Source: Bog-756 sp963696495 (GTDB taxonomy: Bacteria > Actinomycetota > Acidimicrobiia > Acidimicrobiales > RAAP-2). From it: a stretch of 64,000 nt of DNA. This document shows positions 17,442-27,314 of this stretch, one piece after another. Both the position numbers and the translations under genes were made by a program. Numbering within the stretch: position 1 is the stretch's first letter; each line of letters opens with the position of its first letter. The stretch lies in contig CAVOKJ010000002.1 of the NCBI GenBank assembly GCA_963696495.1, forward strand, positions 1,178,001 to 1,242,000, given 5' to 3'. Under the pieces are notes generated by a model. It was not told where the DNA came from. It did no database searches and was given only the letters and a program-made list of their open reading frames with translations.

Positions 17442-18398
17442 TCATGGCCCCGTGGACAGCGCGCCCACGAGGCGCCCCAACGAATCGGTCCAGGTGGGGA
17501 GCAGTGCGATCCCCGCCAGTCGCAGCGCGGCGTTGTCGAGGCGCGAGTTGGCCGGACGAGGTGCGGGACGGGGGGGATCCAGCTCCGACGTGGCGATCGG
17601 CTCCACCCGGTCGGGGTCGAGCCCGGCCGCGGCCAGGGTGGCCCGGGCGAAGCCGTACCAGGTGGTCTCGCCCTGGTTGGTGACGTGGAAGGTGCCCGGC
17701 CGGCGGTCGAGGCCGAGCCTCACCACCGCCTGGGCCAGGTCGGCCGTGAAGGTCGGACAGCCGTGCTGGTCGGCGACGAACCGCAACGTGCCCCCGGGAT
17801 CGGCGGCGGCCAGCCGGAGGACGGTCTTGACCATGTTGGCACCGTGGGCGCCGCTCACCCAGGCGGTGCGCACGATGGTGGCCGATCCGAGGAGGCGCTG
17901 CACCTCGAGCTCGCCCCCCAGCTTGCTCCGGCCGTAGACGGAGCGAGGATTGGGTTGGTCCCACTCGACGTACGGCCGGTCCGCGGTGCCGTCGAACACG
18001 TAGTCGGTGGAGACGTAGACCAGGTGGGCGCCGACCGCCCGGGCCGCCTCGGCGATGTTGCGGGTGCCGAGGGCGTTGACGGCGAACGCCGTGTCGGGGT
18101 CGGACTCGCAGGCGTCCACGGCGGTGAAGGCCCCACCGTGGAGCACGATGTCCGGCCGGAACGACTCGGCGGCCGCCCGCACCGCATCGCGGTCGACCAC
18201 GTCGAGGGTGTCGATGTCCGTCGAGAGGACGTCGATCGTCCCGGGCGGGACGGGCGACAGGATGCCGGAGGCGCCGGCATCACCCGGGTCGCCCGGAACG
18301 ATGCCACCGTCGGGGACGGCACCGGCGAGGACGTCCCGCACATCACGCCCCAGTTGGCCGTGGCCGCCGGTCACCAGGACCCGCACGGGCGTGCTCAC
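17442..18398 (-). CDS. rmlD: dTDP-4-dehydrorhamnose reductase
   Basis: 318 residues from a GTG at 18398 overlapping the rmlB stop as GTGA. VLVTGGHGQLGRDV, HGGAFTAVDACESDPD, STDYVFDGT and YGRSKLGGE (catalytic Tyr/Lys) are RmlD signatures. It makes dTDP-L-rhamnose from the 4-keto sugar. rmlA and rmlC are not in the run unless the pyrophosphorylase at 11240 serves as RmlA. Confidence 0.93.
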   Translation of the reverse strand: MSTPVRVLVTGGHGQLGRDVRDVLAGAVPDGGIVPGDPGDAGASGILSPVPPGTIDVLSTDIDTLDVVDRDAVRAAAESFRPDIVLHGGAFTAVDACESDPDTAFAVNALGTRNIAEAARAVGAHLVYVSTDYVFDGTADRPYVEWDQPNPRSVYGRSKLGGELEVQRLLGSATIVRTAWVSGAHGANMVKTVLRLAAADPGGTLRFVADQHGCPTFTADLAQAVVRLGLDRRPGTFHVTNQGETTWYGFARATLAAAGLDPDRVEPIATSELDPPRPAPRPANSRLDNAALRLAGIALLPTWTDSLGRLVGALSTGP

Positions 18399-19429
18399 GT
18401 CGAGGGCTTGGAGCCCGACGCCCCTCCGGTCGGCGACCACGCGCCCTCGACCACCGGGGCCCGGTCACGCAACGGCTCCCACCAGCTCCGGTGGGCGGCG
18501 TACCAGGCCACCGTGTCGGCCAGCCCCCGGTCGAAGGCGACCGTCGGCTCCCATCCCAGTGCCTTGCGGATCTTTCCCGAGTCGAGCAGGTACCGGCGAT
18601 CGTGGCTCGGGCGGTCGGGGACGATCTCCTTCAGGCTGCGGGGCTTGCCCGTCGCGTCGAGCACGGCGTCGGCGATCTCTTCGATGCTGGCCTCGACCCC
18701 GCTGCCGACGTTGTAGGTCTCGCCGACCATGCCGTGCTGCAGGACCAGTTCGATGGCCCGGCAGTGGTCGTCGACGTGCAGCCACTCCCGCCGGTTCTGG
18801 GTGGAGGCGTAGAGCGGCAGCGGCTGGTCGTCGAGCGCTTTGGCCGTGAAGAGCGGGATGACCTTCTCGGGGAACTGGTAGGGCCCGTAGTTGTTGCAGC
18901 AGTTGGTGATGGTCGCCGGGAGCCCGAAGGTCTCCACGTAGGCCCGCACGGCGTGGTCGGCGCCGGCCTTCGAGGCGTTGTAGGGGGTCCGGGGGCGGTA
19001 GGGCGTCGACTCGGTGAACACCTCGTCGGAATCGAGGGCGAGGTCGCCGTAGACCTCGCACGTCGAGATGTGGTGGAACCTCGCCACGCCGTGGCGGCGG
19101 GCGGCCTCGGCCAGCGTCTGGGTGCCGAGCACGTTGGTCCGGAAGAACCGGGAGGGGTCGAGGATGGCCAGGCTGTTGTGCGACTCGGCGGCGAAGTTGA
19201 CGATCACGTCGATCTCGTGCTCGGCCAGCGTCTTCGCCACCGTCTCGAGGTCACCGATGTCCCCACGGACGAACTCGATGCGGCCCTCGAGATCGTCCAG
19301 GTTGGGCAGGTTGCCGGCGTAGGTCAGCACGTCGAAGGCGACGACGGCATCCTCGGGGTGGTGATTCACCCAGTAGCGAACGAAGTTCGAACCGATAAAG
19401 CCGGCGCCGCCGGTCACGAGTAGTCGCAT
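18395..19429 (-). CDS. rmlB: dTDP-glucose 4,6-dehydratase
   Basis: 344 residues. GGAGFIGSNFVRY, NFAAESHNS, STCEVYGDL and YNASKAGADH (catalytic Tyr/Lys) with NNYGPYQFPEKVIPLF are characteristic of RmlB. It dehydrates dTDP-glucose to the 4-keto-6-deoxy intermediate on the way to dTDP-rhamnose. First gene of the long minus-strand glycan run; a TAGGAT box lies 9 nt before the ATG. Confidence 0.95.
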   Translation of the reverse strand: MRLLVTGGAGFIGSNFVRYWVNHHPEDAVVAFDVLTYAGNLPNLDDLEGRIEFVRGDIGDLETVAKTLAEHEIDVIVNFAAESHNSLAILDPSRFFRTNVLGTQTLAEAARRHGVARFHHISTCEVYGDLALDSDEVFTESTPYRPRTPYNASKAGADHAVRAYVETFGLPATITNCCNNYGPYQFPEKVIPLFTAKALDDQPLPLYASTQNRREWLHVDDHCRAIELVLQHGMVGETYNVGSGVEASIEEIADAVLDATGKPRSLKEIVPDRPSHDRRYLLDSGKIRKALGWEPTVAFDRGLADTVAWYAAHRSWWEPLRDRAPVVEGAWSPTGGASGSKPST

Positions 19430-19438
19430 AATCGGGGA

Positions 19439-19444
19439 ATCCTA
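19439..19444 (-). promoter_or_regulatory. -10 element (TAGGAT) of the rmlB operon
   Basis: TAGGAT on the minus strand, 9 nt before the rmlB ATG, predicting a leader of only a few bases. It probably drives rmlBD and perhaps the downstream glycan genes. Confidence 0.5.
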
Positions 19445-19491
19445 GTCGGACCAGGGATGATTCCCCGGAGCGTCCCTGCTCAGGGCCCTGG

Positions 19492-20292
19492 TCAGGGCCC
19501 GGTTCCCGAGCCAAGACCGTCCCCGGGGCGCACGTGCACCACGTCGCCGGCGACCACGGTCCGGGTCCCGCCGGGGCCCTCGACGACCAGATGGCCCTCG
19601 ACGGTCAGGTCGACGGCGGTCCCCTCGAACCGATCGTCGGCCAGCTCGACCCTCACCAGGGTGCCGATGGTGGCGCACCGCGCCCGGAGGTCGGCCGACT
19701 GACGGGCCTGGCCGTCCGGCGACGACAGGTCGGCGGCCCGGGGCTCCAGTGCCGCCAGCAGGCCACCGAGCAGCTCCTCCACGTCGACCACCCGGCCCGA
19801 CTGCTGGCGGAGGGACGTGGCCATACCCACCAGTTCCGGCGGGAGGTCGGCATCGGTGGCCGGCCAGTTGGCGTTGATGCCGATCCCCACCACGACGGGA
19901 GGGGGTGCCGAGCCGGCCGGGTCGGCGAGATCGGCCTCGGCCAGGACGCCGGCGAGCTTGCGTCCATCCGGGGCGAGCAGGTCGTTCGGCCACTTGACGG
20001 CCGCCTCCACGCCGACGGGGCGGGCGGCATCGACGGCGGCGAGGGCCACCACGGCGCTGGCCAGATGGCGCCGGTCCGGGGGGAGCTCCGGTCGGAGCAG
20101 CACGGACGCCAGCAGGTTCGACCCGGCGGGCGCCTCCCAGCTACGGCCCAGTCGCCCCCGACCGGCTGTCTGGTGCGAGGCCACGGCGACGACGCCCTCG
20201 GGGGCCCCGGCCCTGGCTTCGTCGAGCAGGTACCGGTTGGTCGAATCGATGGACTCGAAGCGCCGGATGTCGGTGAATCGCGGCCCCGGCAT
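19492..20292 (-). CDS. birA: Biotin--[biotin carboxyl carrier] protein ligase
   Basis: 266 residues. SIDSTNRYLL, the biotinyl-adenylate loop GRGRLGRSW, KWPNDLL and GIGINAN are BirA catalytic motifs, followed by a small C-terminal beta domain. It lacks the N-terminal helix-turn-helix of E. coli BirA, so it is a ligase only. ATG at 20292 lies 7 nt from a TAGGGT box. Divergent from the biotin carboxylase gene whose carrier domain it would modify. Confidence 0.93.
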   Translation of the reverse strand: MPGPRFTDIRRFESIDSTNRYLLDEARAGAPEGVVAVASHQTAGRGRLGRSWEAPAGSNLLASVLLRPELPPDRRHLASAVVALAAVDAARPVGVEAAVKWPNDLLAPDGRKLAGVLAEADLADPAGSAPPPVVVGIGINANWPATDADLPPELVGMATSLRQQSGRVVDVEELLGGLLAALEPRAADLSSPDGQARQSADLRARCATIGTLVRVELADDRFEGTAVDLTVEGHLVVEGPGGTRTVVAGDVVHVRPGDGLGSGTGP

Positions 20293-20299
20293 GGCACAC

Positions 20300-20305
20300 A
20301 CCCTA
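20300..20305 (-). promoter_or_regulatory. Leaderless -10 element (TAGGGT) of birA
   Basis: TAGGGT with 7 nt to the birA ATG on the minus strand. It lies in the 89-bp space shared with the divergent biotin carboxylase gene. Confidence 0.55.
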
Positions 20306-20381
20306 CGGGCCGTGACAGTGTTGTACGGCCTCGGGGGCACTACGCCCCCGGCCCTTGGCCGACCGATTCGAAAGGCGCAGC

Positions 20382-22151
20382 GTGCTCAAGAAGGTTCTCA
20401 TCGCCAACCGGGGGGAGATTGCCGTGCGGGTCATCCGGACCTGCCGGGAACTGGGGGTGGCCACGGTCGCCGTCTACTCCGACCTGGATCGGGACGCGCT
20501 CCATGTCCGTCTGGCGGACGAGGCCTACGCACTGGGTGGCCAGACCGCCGCCGAGAGCTACCTCAACACCGAGGCCATCCTCGACGTCATCGAGCGGAGC
20601 GGGGCCGATGCCGTCCATCCCGGCTACGGGTTCTTCTCGGAGAACACCGACTTCGCCAGGGCGATCACCGACAGGGGCGTGACCTTCATCGGGCCACCCC
20701 CGGGGGCGATCGAGATCATGGGCGACAAGATCAGCTCGAGGCACGCGGCGGAGCGGGCCGGCGTGTCCGGGGTCCCTGGCCGCTCCGAGGTGCTCACCTC
20801 CCCGGACGAGGTCACGAGCTTCGGGGAGGAGTTCGGCTGGCCGGTGGCCATCAAGGCCGCCTTCGGCGGCGGGGGCCGCGGCATGAAGGTGGTCTCGGGG
20901 CCCGCGGAGTCCGCCGAGGCGCTGGAGTCGGCCATGCGCGAGTCGCTGGCCTACTTCGGTCGGGACGAGTGCTACGTCGAGCGCTACCTCGCCTGGCCCC
21001 GGCACGTGGAGATGCAGGTCATCGCCGACACCCACGGGACGACGCTGTGGCTGGGCGAGCGGGACTGCTCGGCGCAGCGCCGCCACCAGAAGCTGATCGA
21101 GGAGAGCCCGGCGCCCGACTTCCCCGACGACGTGCGCCAGGCCATGGGCGCCGCCTCGGTCAAGGTGGCCGAGGCGTGCGGCTACGTCAACGCCGGCACC
21201 GTCGAGTTCCTCTACCAGGACGGCGAGTTCTTCTTCCTCGAGATGAACACGCGGCTGCAGGTGGAGCACCCGATCACCGAGCTCGTGACCGGTCTCGACC
21301 TCGTCGAGTGGCAGCTGCGGGTGGCGTCGGGCGAGCCCCTCGGGTTCTCCCAGGACGAGGTGCAACGCAACGGCCACGCCATCGAGGTGCGGATCAACGC
21401 CGAGAACCCCGCCGGCGGGGCCTTCACCCCTTCGCCCGGCACCATCACGGAGTTCGTGGCGCCCGGCGGGCCGGGGGTGCGCCTCGACGCCGGCTACGCC
21501 TCGGGCGACACGGTGAGCCAGTTCTACGACAACCTGCTGGCCAAACTGGTCGTGTGGGGCCACGACCGTGAGTCGGCGAGACGGAGGATGCTCCGCGCCA
21601 TCGACGAGACGGTGGTGTCCGGTGTGGCCACCACCCTCCCGGCCGATGTGGCCATCCTCTCCCACCCCGACTTCATCTCCGCCTCCCACTCGACCAACTG
21701 GGTGGAGCAGACACTCGACCTCAGCGGGGTGACCGCCGATGCCCAGTCGGCCCCGGCGACCGAGGACGGCGACGAGGTGGCGCGTGTGCTCCGTGAGGTC
21801 ACCGCCGAGGTCGACGGCCGCCGCTACCAGGTCAAACTGTGGGTACCCGACACCGGTGACGCCGTCATCGCCGTCGGTGCCGGTCCCGCCCGGGGCACCG
21901 GCCCGAAGCGCCCGAAGGCGGCGGCGTCCGGGGCCGGCTCGGGGACGGTGGCCGTGCCCATGCAGGGCACCATCGTCAAGGTCCTCGTGGCCGAGGGCGA
22001 CGCGGTGGAGGTCGGCCAGACCATCTGCGTGCTGGAGGCGATGAAGATGGAGAACAACGTGAACGCCGAGAAGGCCGGCACCATCAAGGAGGTCCGGGTC
22101 CTCGCCGGGGAGTCCGTCGGCCCCGGTGACGTGATCGCGGTCATCGAGTAG
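20382..22151 (+). CDS. Acyl-CoA carboxylase alpha subunit (biotin carboxylase plus BCCP)
   Basis: 589 residues from the GTG at 20382, preceded by GAAAGG. Biotin carboxylase domain: VLIANRGEIAVRVIRT, VHPGYGFFSEN, the ATP-grasp loop AFGGGGRGMK, EMNTRLQVEHPITE and the EVRINAENP region. After an Ala/Gly-rich linker the biotinyl domain ends the protein with CVLEAMKMENN, the biotin being on Lys of MKM (about residue 555). It carboxylates biotin for acetyl- or propionyl-CoA carboxylase; the carboxyltransferase beta subunit is not in this window. Divergent from birA. Confidence 0.95.
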   Translation: MLKKVLIANRGEIAVRVIRTCRELGVATVAVYSDLDRDALHVRLADEAYALGGQTAAESYLNTEAILDVIERSGADAVHPGYGFFSENTDFARAITDRGVTFIGPPPGAIEIMGDKISSRHAAERAGVSGVPGRSEVLTSPDEVTSFGEEFGWPVAIKAAFGGGGRGMKVVSGPAESAEALESAMRESLAYFGRDECYVERYLAWPRHVEMQVIADTHGTTLWLGERDCSAQRRHQKLIEESPAPDFPDDVRQAMGAASVKVAEACGYVNAGTVEFLYQDGEFFFLEMNTRLQVEHPITELVTGLDLVEWQLRVASGEPLGFSQDEVQRNGHAIEVRINAENPAGGAFTPSPGTITEFVAPGGPGVRLDAGYASGDTVSQFYDNLLAKLVVWGHDRESARRRMLRAIDETVVSGVATTLPADVAILSHPDFISASHSTNWVEQTLDLSGVTADAQSAPATEDGDEVARVLREVTAEVDGRRYQVKLWVPDTGDAVIAVGAGPARGTGPKRPKAAASGAGSGTVAVPMQGTIVKVLVAEGDAVEVGQTICVLEAMKMENNVNAEKAGTIKEVRVLAGESVGPGDVIAVIE

Positions 22152-22164
22152 CGGGCGACCGGCG

Positions 22165-23334
22165 ATGAGCGATGCCACCACCCTCAAGCAGACGGCCCGT
22201 GGCGCCATCGATGCCGGGCTGGGCGGCCTCGTGGCCCTCAGCCACAGCATCCACGACCACCCCGAGACCGCCTTCGAGGAGGAGCAGGCCTGCCGGTGGA
22301 CCGTCGAGATCCTCGACGACGCCGGCTTCGCGGTGAGCCGGGGCACCGCCGGCATGCCCACCGCCTTCAGCGCCGAGGTGGGCAACGGGCCCCTGGTGCT
22401 GGCGGTGTGCGCCGAGTACGACGCCCTGCCGGGTGTCGGCCACGCCTGCGGGCACAACATCATCGCCGCCTCCGCCGTGGGGGCGGGCCTGGGGCTCGCC
22501 GGGCTGGCCGATGAGCTGGACCTGACCGTCCGGGTGCTCGGCACGCCGGCCGAGGAGGGGGGTGGGGGCAAGATCGCCATGCTGGAGCAGGGGGTGTTCG
22601 ACGACGTCCACCTGGCGATGATGATCCACCCGTGGCCGGCGGACCGGCTCGAGGGGACCTGTCTGGCCGTGTCCCACTTCGACGTGACCTTCGTCGGAAA
22701 GAGCGCCCACGCGTCGGCATCCCCCTGGGAGGGAGTCAACGCCGGTGACGCCATGACCGTCGCCCAGGTGGCCATCGGCCTGCTCCGTCAGCAGTTCCGG
22801 TCCGGCGACCAGGTGCACGGCATCGTCACCGACGGCGGGCAGGCCGCCAACATCATCCCCGAGAAGGTCACCGGACGGTTCATGTGCCGGTCGACGTCGC
22901 TCGCAGGCCTCCGGGCGCTCGAGCCGCGGGTGATGGCCTGCTTCGAGGCGGGCGCGCTCGCCACCGGGTCGACGTGGAGCCGCACGGACCTGGCCCCCGC
23001 CTACTCCCACATGGAGAGCGACCAGGGACTCCTGGCGCTGTACCGCACCAATGCCGAGGCGCTGGGGCGGCGATTCGGGCTCGATGACGACGGCTCCCCC
23101 CGGCCGACCTTCTCCACCGACATGGCCAACGTCTCCCTCGCCGTACCGACCATCCACCCCCTCGTCGGCATCGACGCCGGCGGGTCGGTCAACCACCAGC
23201 CGGAGTTCGCCGCCGCCTGCGTCACCCCCTCGGCGGACGCCGCCGTGCGGGACGGCGCACTGGCCATGGCCTGGACCGCCATCGACGCCGCCGGGCCGGG
23301 CGCGGTGCGGGACCGGCTGCTCGCCCGTCGCTGA
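22165..23334 (+). CDS. M20-family amidohydrolase/peptidase
   Basis: 389 residues. HSIHDHPETAFEEEQ, AVCAEYDALPGVGHACGHN (first metal ligands), GTPAEEGGGGK (catalytic Glu) and MMIHPW fit the M20D aminoacylase/p-aminobenzoyl-glutamate hydrolase group. A dimerisation domain covers about residues 170-280, and GSVNHQPEFA is near the C-terminus. Cytosolic, hydrolyses an N-acyl amino acid or short peptide; substrate unknown. It follows the carboxylase gene after 13 nt and may be co-transcribed. Confidence 0.88.
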   Translation: MSDATTLKQTARGAIDAGLGGLVALSHSIHDHPETAFEEEQACRWTVEILDDAGFAVSRGTAGMPTAFSAEVGNGPLVLAVCAEYDALPGVGHACGHNIIAASAVGAGLGLAGLADELDLTVRVLGTPAEEGGGGKIAMLEQGVFDDVHLAMMIHPWPADRLEGTCLAVSHFDVTFVGKSAHASASPWEGVNAGDAMTVAQVAIGLLRQQFRSGDQVHGIVTDGGQAANIIPEKVTGRFMCRSTSLAGLRALEPRVMACFEAGALATGSTWSRTDLAPAYSHMESDQGLLALYRTNAEALGRRFGLDDDGSPRPTFSTDMANVSLAVPTIHPLVGIDAGGSVNHQPEFAAACVTPSADAAVRDGALAMAWTAIDAAGPGAVRDRLLARR

Positions 23335-23350
23335 GGGGTCCGTCGCCGGG

Positions 23351-23392
23351 GAGTCGACGGAGGGGAGTCGACGGAGAGGAGTCGACGGTCGC
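23351..23392. repeat. Three tandem 14-bp repeats between convergent genes
   Basis: GAGTCGACGG recurs at 23351, 23365 and 23379, a 14-bp period in which the last four bases vary. It lies between the M20 stop and the mutase stop. A run of CTCCTCCCC just downstream could pair with the G/A-rich repeat arms, so it may act in termination. Confidence 0.6.
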
Positions 23393-23468
23393 TCCTCCCC
23401 GGGTCGTCCCCGACGCCGTGCCCGGCCGGAACGGGTGCGCCCGGCCGGTCCGAGCCCGGCCGGGGCGG

Positions 23469-25076
<1,608 letters not shown>

Positions 25077-25083
25077 GGGCCCC

Positions 25084-25089
25084 AGGTTA
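25084..25089 (-). promoter_or_regulatory. Leaderless -10 element (TAACCT) of the mutase gene
   Basis: TAACCT with 7 nt to the ATG at 25076 on the minus strand. Confidence 0.55.
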
Positions 25090-25135
25090 GGGTGTCCGGC
25101 GCCACCCGGAGGATCGACCGGCCCGGCTCAGCCGG

Positions 25136-26317
25136 TCACGCCGGGAGCACGGCGTGGGGCATGCACAGATCGTCGTACTCGGCGATCTGGATCGGGGCGG
25201 CGTCGGCCCCGCAGGCCGGACAGGCCGGGTCGCGGTGCACCTTGAACGTCCGGAAGCTCTGCTCGAGGGCGTCGTAAGCCAGCAACCGGCCCTGGAGGGT
25301 GTCGCCGATGCCGAGCAGGATCTTGATGGCCTCGACGGCCTGGATCGAGCCGACGATTCCCGGGAGCACGCCCAGCACCCCCGCCTCGGCGCAGCTCGGG
25401 GCCAGCTCGGCCGGTGGCGGCTCGGGGATCATGCAGCGGTAGCAGGGCCCCTCGTAGGGGGTGAACACGGTGGCCTGTCCCTCGAAGCGGAAGATGGACC
25501 CGTGGACGACCGGGATCCGCTTGAGCAGCGACGCGTCGTTCACCAGGTAGCGGGTGGGGAAGTTGTCGGTGCCGTCCACGATGACGTCGTAGCCGTCGAT
25601 GATGTCGAGGACGTTGTCGGCCCCGAGCCGGACGTCGTAGGTCACCACGTTGACGTCCGGGTTGAGCAGGGTCAGCGTCTTCTTGGCCGAGTCCACCTTG
25701 CGCTCGCCGATCCGGTCGACGTTGTGGAGGATCTGGCGTTGGAGGTTCGAGGCGTCGACCACGTCCATGTCGATGATGCCGATGGTGCCCACGCCGGCCG
25801 CGGCCAGGTACAGGGCGGCCGGCGAGCCCAACCCGCCGGCCCCGAGGAGGAGGACCCTGGCGTCGAGCAGCTTGAGCTGCCCGGCCTCCCCCACCTCGGG
25901 CAGCAGCAGGTGCCGCTGGTAGCGGTTGCGTTGCTCGGGGGTGAGCGACCTCGGTGCCGACCAGGGGCGCCCCTCGTCCTTCCAGCGGTTGAAGCCACCG
26001 ATGACCGAGGCCACGTCGGTGTAGCCCAGGTCCTGCATCGTCTGGGCGGCGAACGCCGACCGGGTGCCTCCCGCGCAGTAGACCACGACGTGGCTCGACT
26101 TGTCCGGGATCCGCCCCTCCACCGAGGTCTCCAGGGTGCCGCGCGGAATGTGCAGCGCATCGGGCAGGGCGCCCTGCTCGTACTCGTCGGGCTCACGCAC
26201 GTCGAGCACCACGGCGTCCCCCGCCGAGATCTCCCGCTCCGCCTCGGCCGGTTCGACCTCACGGACCGCGGCCTTGGCCGCCGCCAACATCTCTCTGAAC
26301 GTGGGCACCTCGATCAC
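25136..26317 (-). CDS. Rhodanese-MoeB/ThiF fusion, sulfur-carrier adenylyltransferase
   Basis: 393 residues from GTG at 26317, preceded by GGGAAGG. An N-terminal rhodanese domain (about 20-120) holds the active Cys at about 81 in VVYCAGGTRS. An E1-like adenylyltransferase domain follows: RYQRHLLLPEVG, GAGGLGSPAALY (about 159-170), DMDVVDASNLQRQ, the nucleotide site DGTDNFPTRY and two CxxC zinc pairs (CYRC, CPAC). It would activate and thiolate a MoaD/ThiS/CysO-type carrier. The usual MoeZ/MOCS3 order is adenylyltransferase first and rhodanese last; here it is reversed. Confidence 0.92.
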   Translation of the reverse strand: MIEVPTFREMLAAAKAAVREVEPAEAEREISAGDAVVLDVREPDEYEQGALPDALHIPRGTLETSVEGRIPDKSSHVVVYCAGGTRSAFAAQTMQDLGYTDVASVIGGFNRWKDEGRPWSAPRSLTPEQRNRYQRHLLLPEVGEAGQLKLLDARVLLLGAGGLGSPAALYLAAAGVGTIGIIDMDVVDASNLQRQILHNVDRIGERKVDSAKKTLTLLNPDVNVVTYDVRLGADNVLDIIDGYDVIVDGTDNFPTRYLVNDASLLKRIPVVHGSIFRFEGQATVFTPYEGPCYRCMIPEPPPAELAPSCAEAGVLGVLPGIVGSIQAVEAIKILLGIGDTLQGRLLAYDALEQSFRTFKVHRDPACPACGADAAPIQIAEYDDLCMPHAVLPA

Positions 26318-26434
26318 GATCCTTCCCGCACGCGCCAGGGCCTCGGCCCCGACTCACCACTGTCACAGGAGCTAAACACTACCAGCGGGGTCAGCATTCC
26401 CGGCAGGCCACCGGGCGGCGTCCGCCCTGGCCGG

Positions 26435-26440
26435 TAGCGT
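26435..26440 (+). promoter_or_regulatory. Leaderless -10 element (TAGCGT) of the nitroreductase gene
   Basis: TAGCGT is followed by 7 nt and the GTG at 26448. An in-frame GTG at 26439 overlaps this box, so the box argues for the later start. Confidence 0.5.
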
Positions 26441-26447
26441 GCGTGCG

Positions 26448-27047
26448 GTGGAGCTGAGCGAGGCCGTGCGGAGGCGGAGGATGACCCGGAACTTCTCCGG
26501 TCGCCCCCCGGGCCCCGGCGAGGTCGACCGGCTGCTCGAAGGGGCGCTCAGGTCACCGTCCGCCGGCAACACCCAGGGCCGGGAGTTCGTGGTGCTCGAG
26601 GGGACGGACGAGACGTCCCGGTACTGGTCGGCCACGACCGACCCGGCATGGCGGGACCGATCCCCACGGTTCGCCGGGCTGGTCCGGGCCCCGGTGATCG
26701 TGCTTCCCTTCGCCGACCCGGAGGCGTACGTCGCCCGCTACCGGGAGCAGGACAAGGCCCGCCCGGACGGCACCGACGTCGACTGGGTGGTCCCGTTCTG
26801 GTTCGTCGACGCCGCATTCGCCACGATGACGCTGCTGCTCGGGGCGGCCGACCGGGGGCTCGGAGCTGCGTTCCTCGGCAATTTCCGCGGGGAGGAGCGT
26901 CTACGCGAGAGCCTCGGGGTCCCCGGCCGGCTCCGCTGGCTCGGCGCCGTCCTCCTCGGCGAGGCGTCGGCGCCCGACCCGCCCTCCTCCTCGGCCGCCC
27001 GGCGGCGGCGGACGCTGGCGGACAGCGTGCACCGGGGTTCCTGGTAG
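26448..27047 (+). CDS. Nitroreductase-family FMN oxidoreductase
   Basis: 199 residues. RRRRMTRNFSGRPPGPGEVDRLLEGALRSPS is the FMN-phosphate-binding start of the family (only the RRRRMTRNF and SPSAGNTQG parts are diagnostic), VPFWFVDAAFATMTLLLGA is the central dimer helix and DRGLGAAFLGNF the second FMN loop. Substrate unknown. Because CofE here lacks the nitroreductase half that mycobacterial FbiB carries, this protein could be the missing dehydro-F420 reductase, but it is 18 kb away and many nitroreductases exist. Start chosen from the leaderless spacing. Confidence 0.85.
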   Translation: MELSEAVRRRRMTRNFSGRPPGPGEVDRLLEGALRSPSAGNTQGREFVVLEGTDETSRYWSATTDPAWRDRSPRFAGLVRAPVIVLPFADPEAYVARYREQDKARPDGTDVDWVVPFWFVDAAFATMTLLLGAADRGLGAAFLGNFRGEERLRESLGVPGRLRWLGAVLLGEASAPDPPSSSAARRRRTLADSVHRGSW

Positions 27048-27120
27048 CCCCACCTGGCCGTTCCGGCTGTACCCGGTCGTCCGTCCATCGGGCGTGGTCC
27101 TGATCGTGCGTCGGCTCTTT

Positions 27121-27186
27121 GTCGTGTGTCGTGTGTCGTGTGTCGTGTGTCGTGTGTCGTGTGTCGTGTGTCGTGTGTCGTGTGTC
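27121..27186. repeat. Heptanucleotide tandem repeat, about 9.4 copies
   Basis: GTCGTGT is repeated without error from 27121 to 27186. The tract lies in the 267-bp gap between the nitroreductase stop (27047) and a membrane-protein gene (27315), about 25 bp upstream of the predicted promoter. A 7-bp perfect repeat is prone to slippage, so copy number should vary between strains. Confidence 0.95.
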
Positions 27187-27210
27187 ATGGTCCGTGCGTC
27201 GCCATGAGGC

Positions 27211-27246
27211 GTCATCGTTGAAACGGTGACGATGGCGGCGTACCAT
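27211..27246 (+). promoter_or_regulatory. SigA-type promoter overlapped by a 20-bp palindrome
   Basis: TTGAAA (27218-27223) and TACCAT (27241-27246) with a 17-nt spacer form the best consensus promoter in the window. The imperfect palindrome GTCATCGTTgaAACGGTGAC (27211-27230, one mismatch pair) covers the -35 element, the position expected for a repressor operator. The transcript would start near 27253 and have about 60 nt before the ATG at 27315. Confidence 0.6.
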
Positions 27247-27314
27247 CTCGGCGACGAGCAGCAGGGGGCCCGCCGGACCGGTGGCTCCCCGTCCGAGAGC
27301 ATCGGAGGCGATCG

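Noticed and set aside
20340..22775. 811-residue open frame on the minus strand
   Set aside because: It lies antisense to the biotin carboxylase gene and part of the M20 gene, which have clear motifs; its own sequence is His/Gly/Val-rich without any family. A GC-rich shadow frame.
27121..27186. CRISPR-like array
   Set aside because: The 7-bp units have no spacers, so this is a simple tandem repeat.
26548..27246. Minus-strand frame with repeated DTRHTTH residues
   Set aside because: The repeat is only the translation of the 7-bp tract; the rest is antisense to the nitroreductase.
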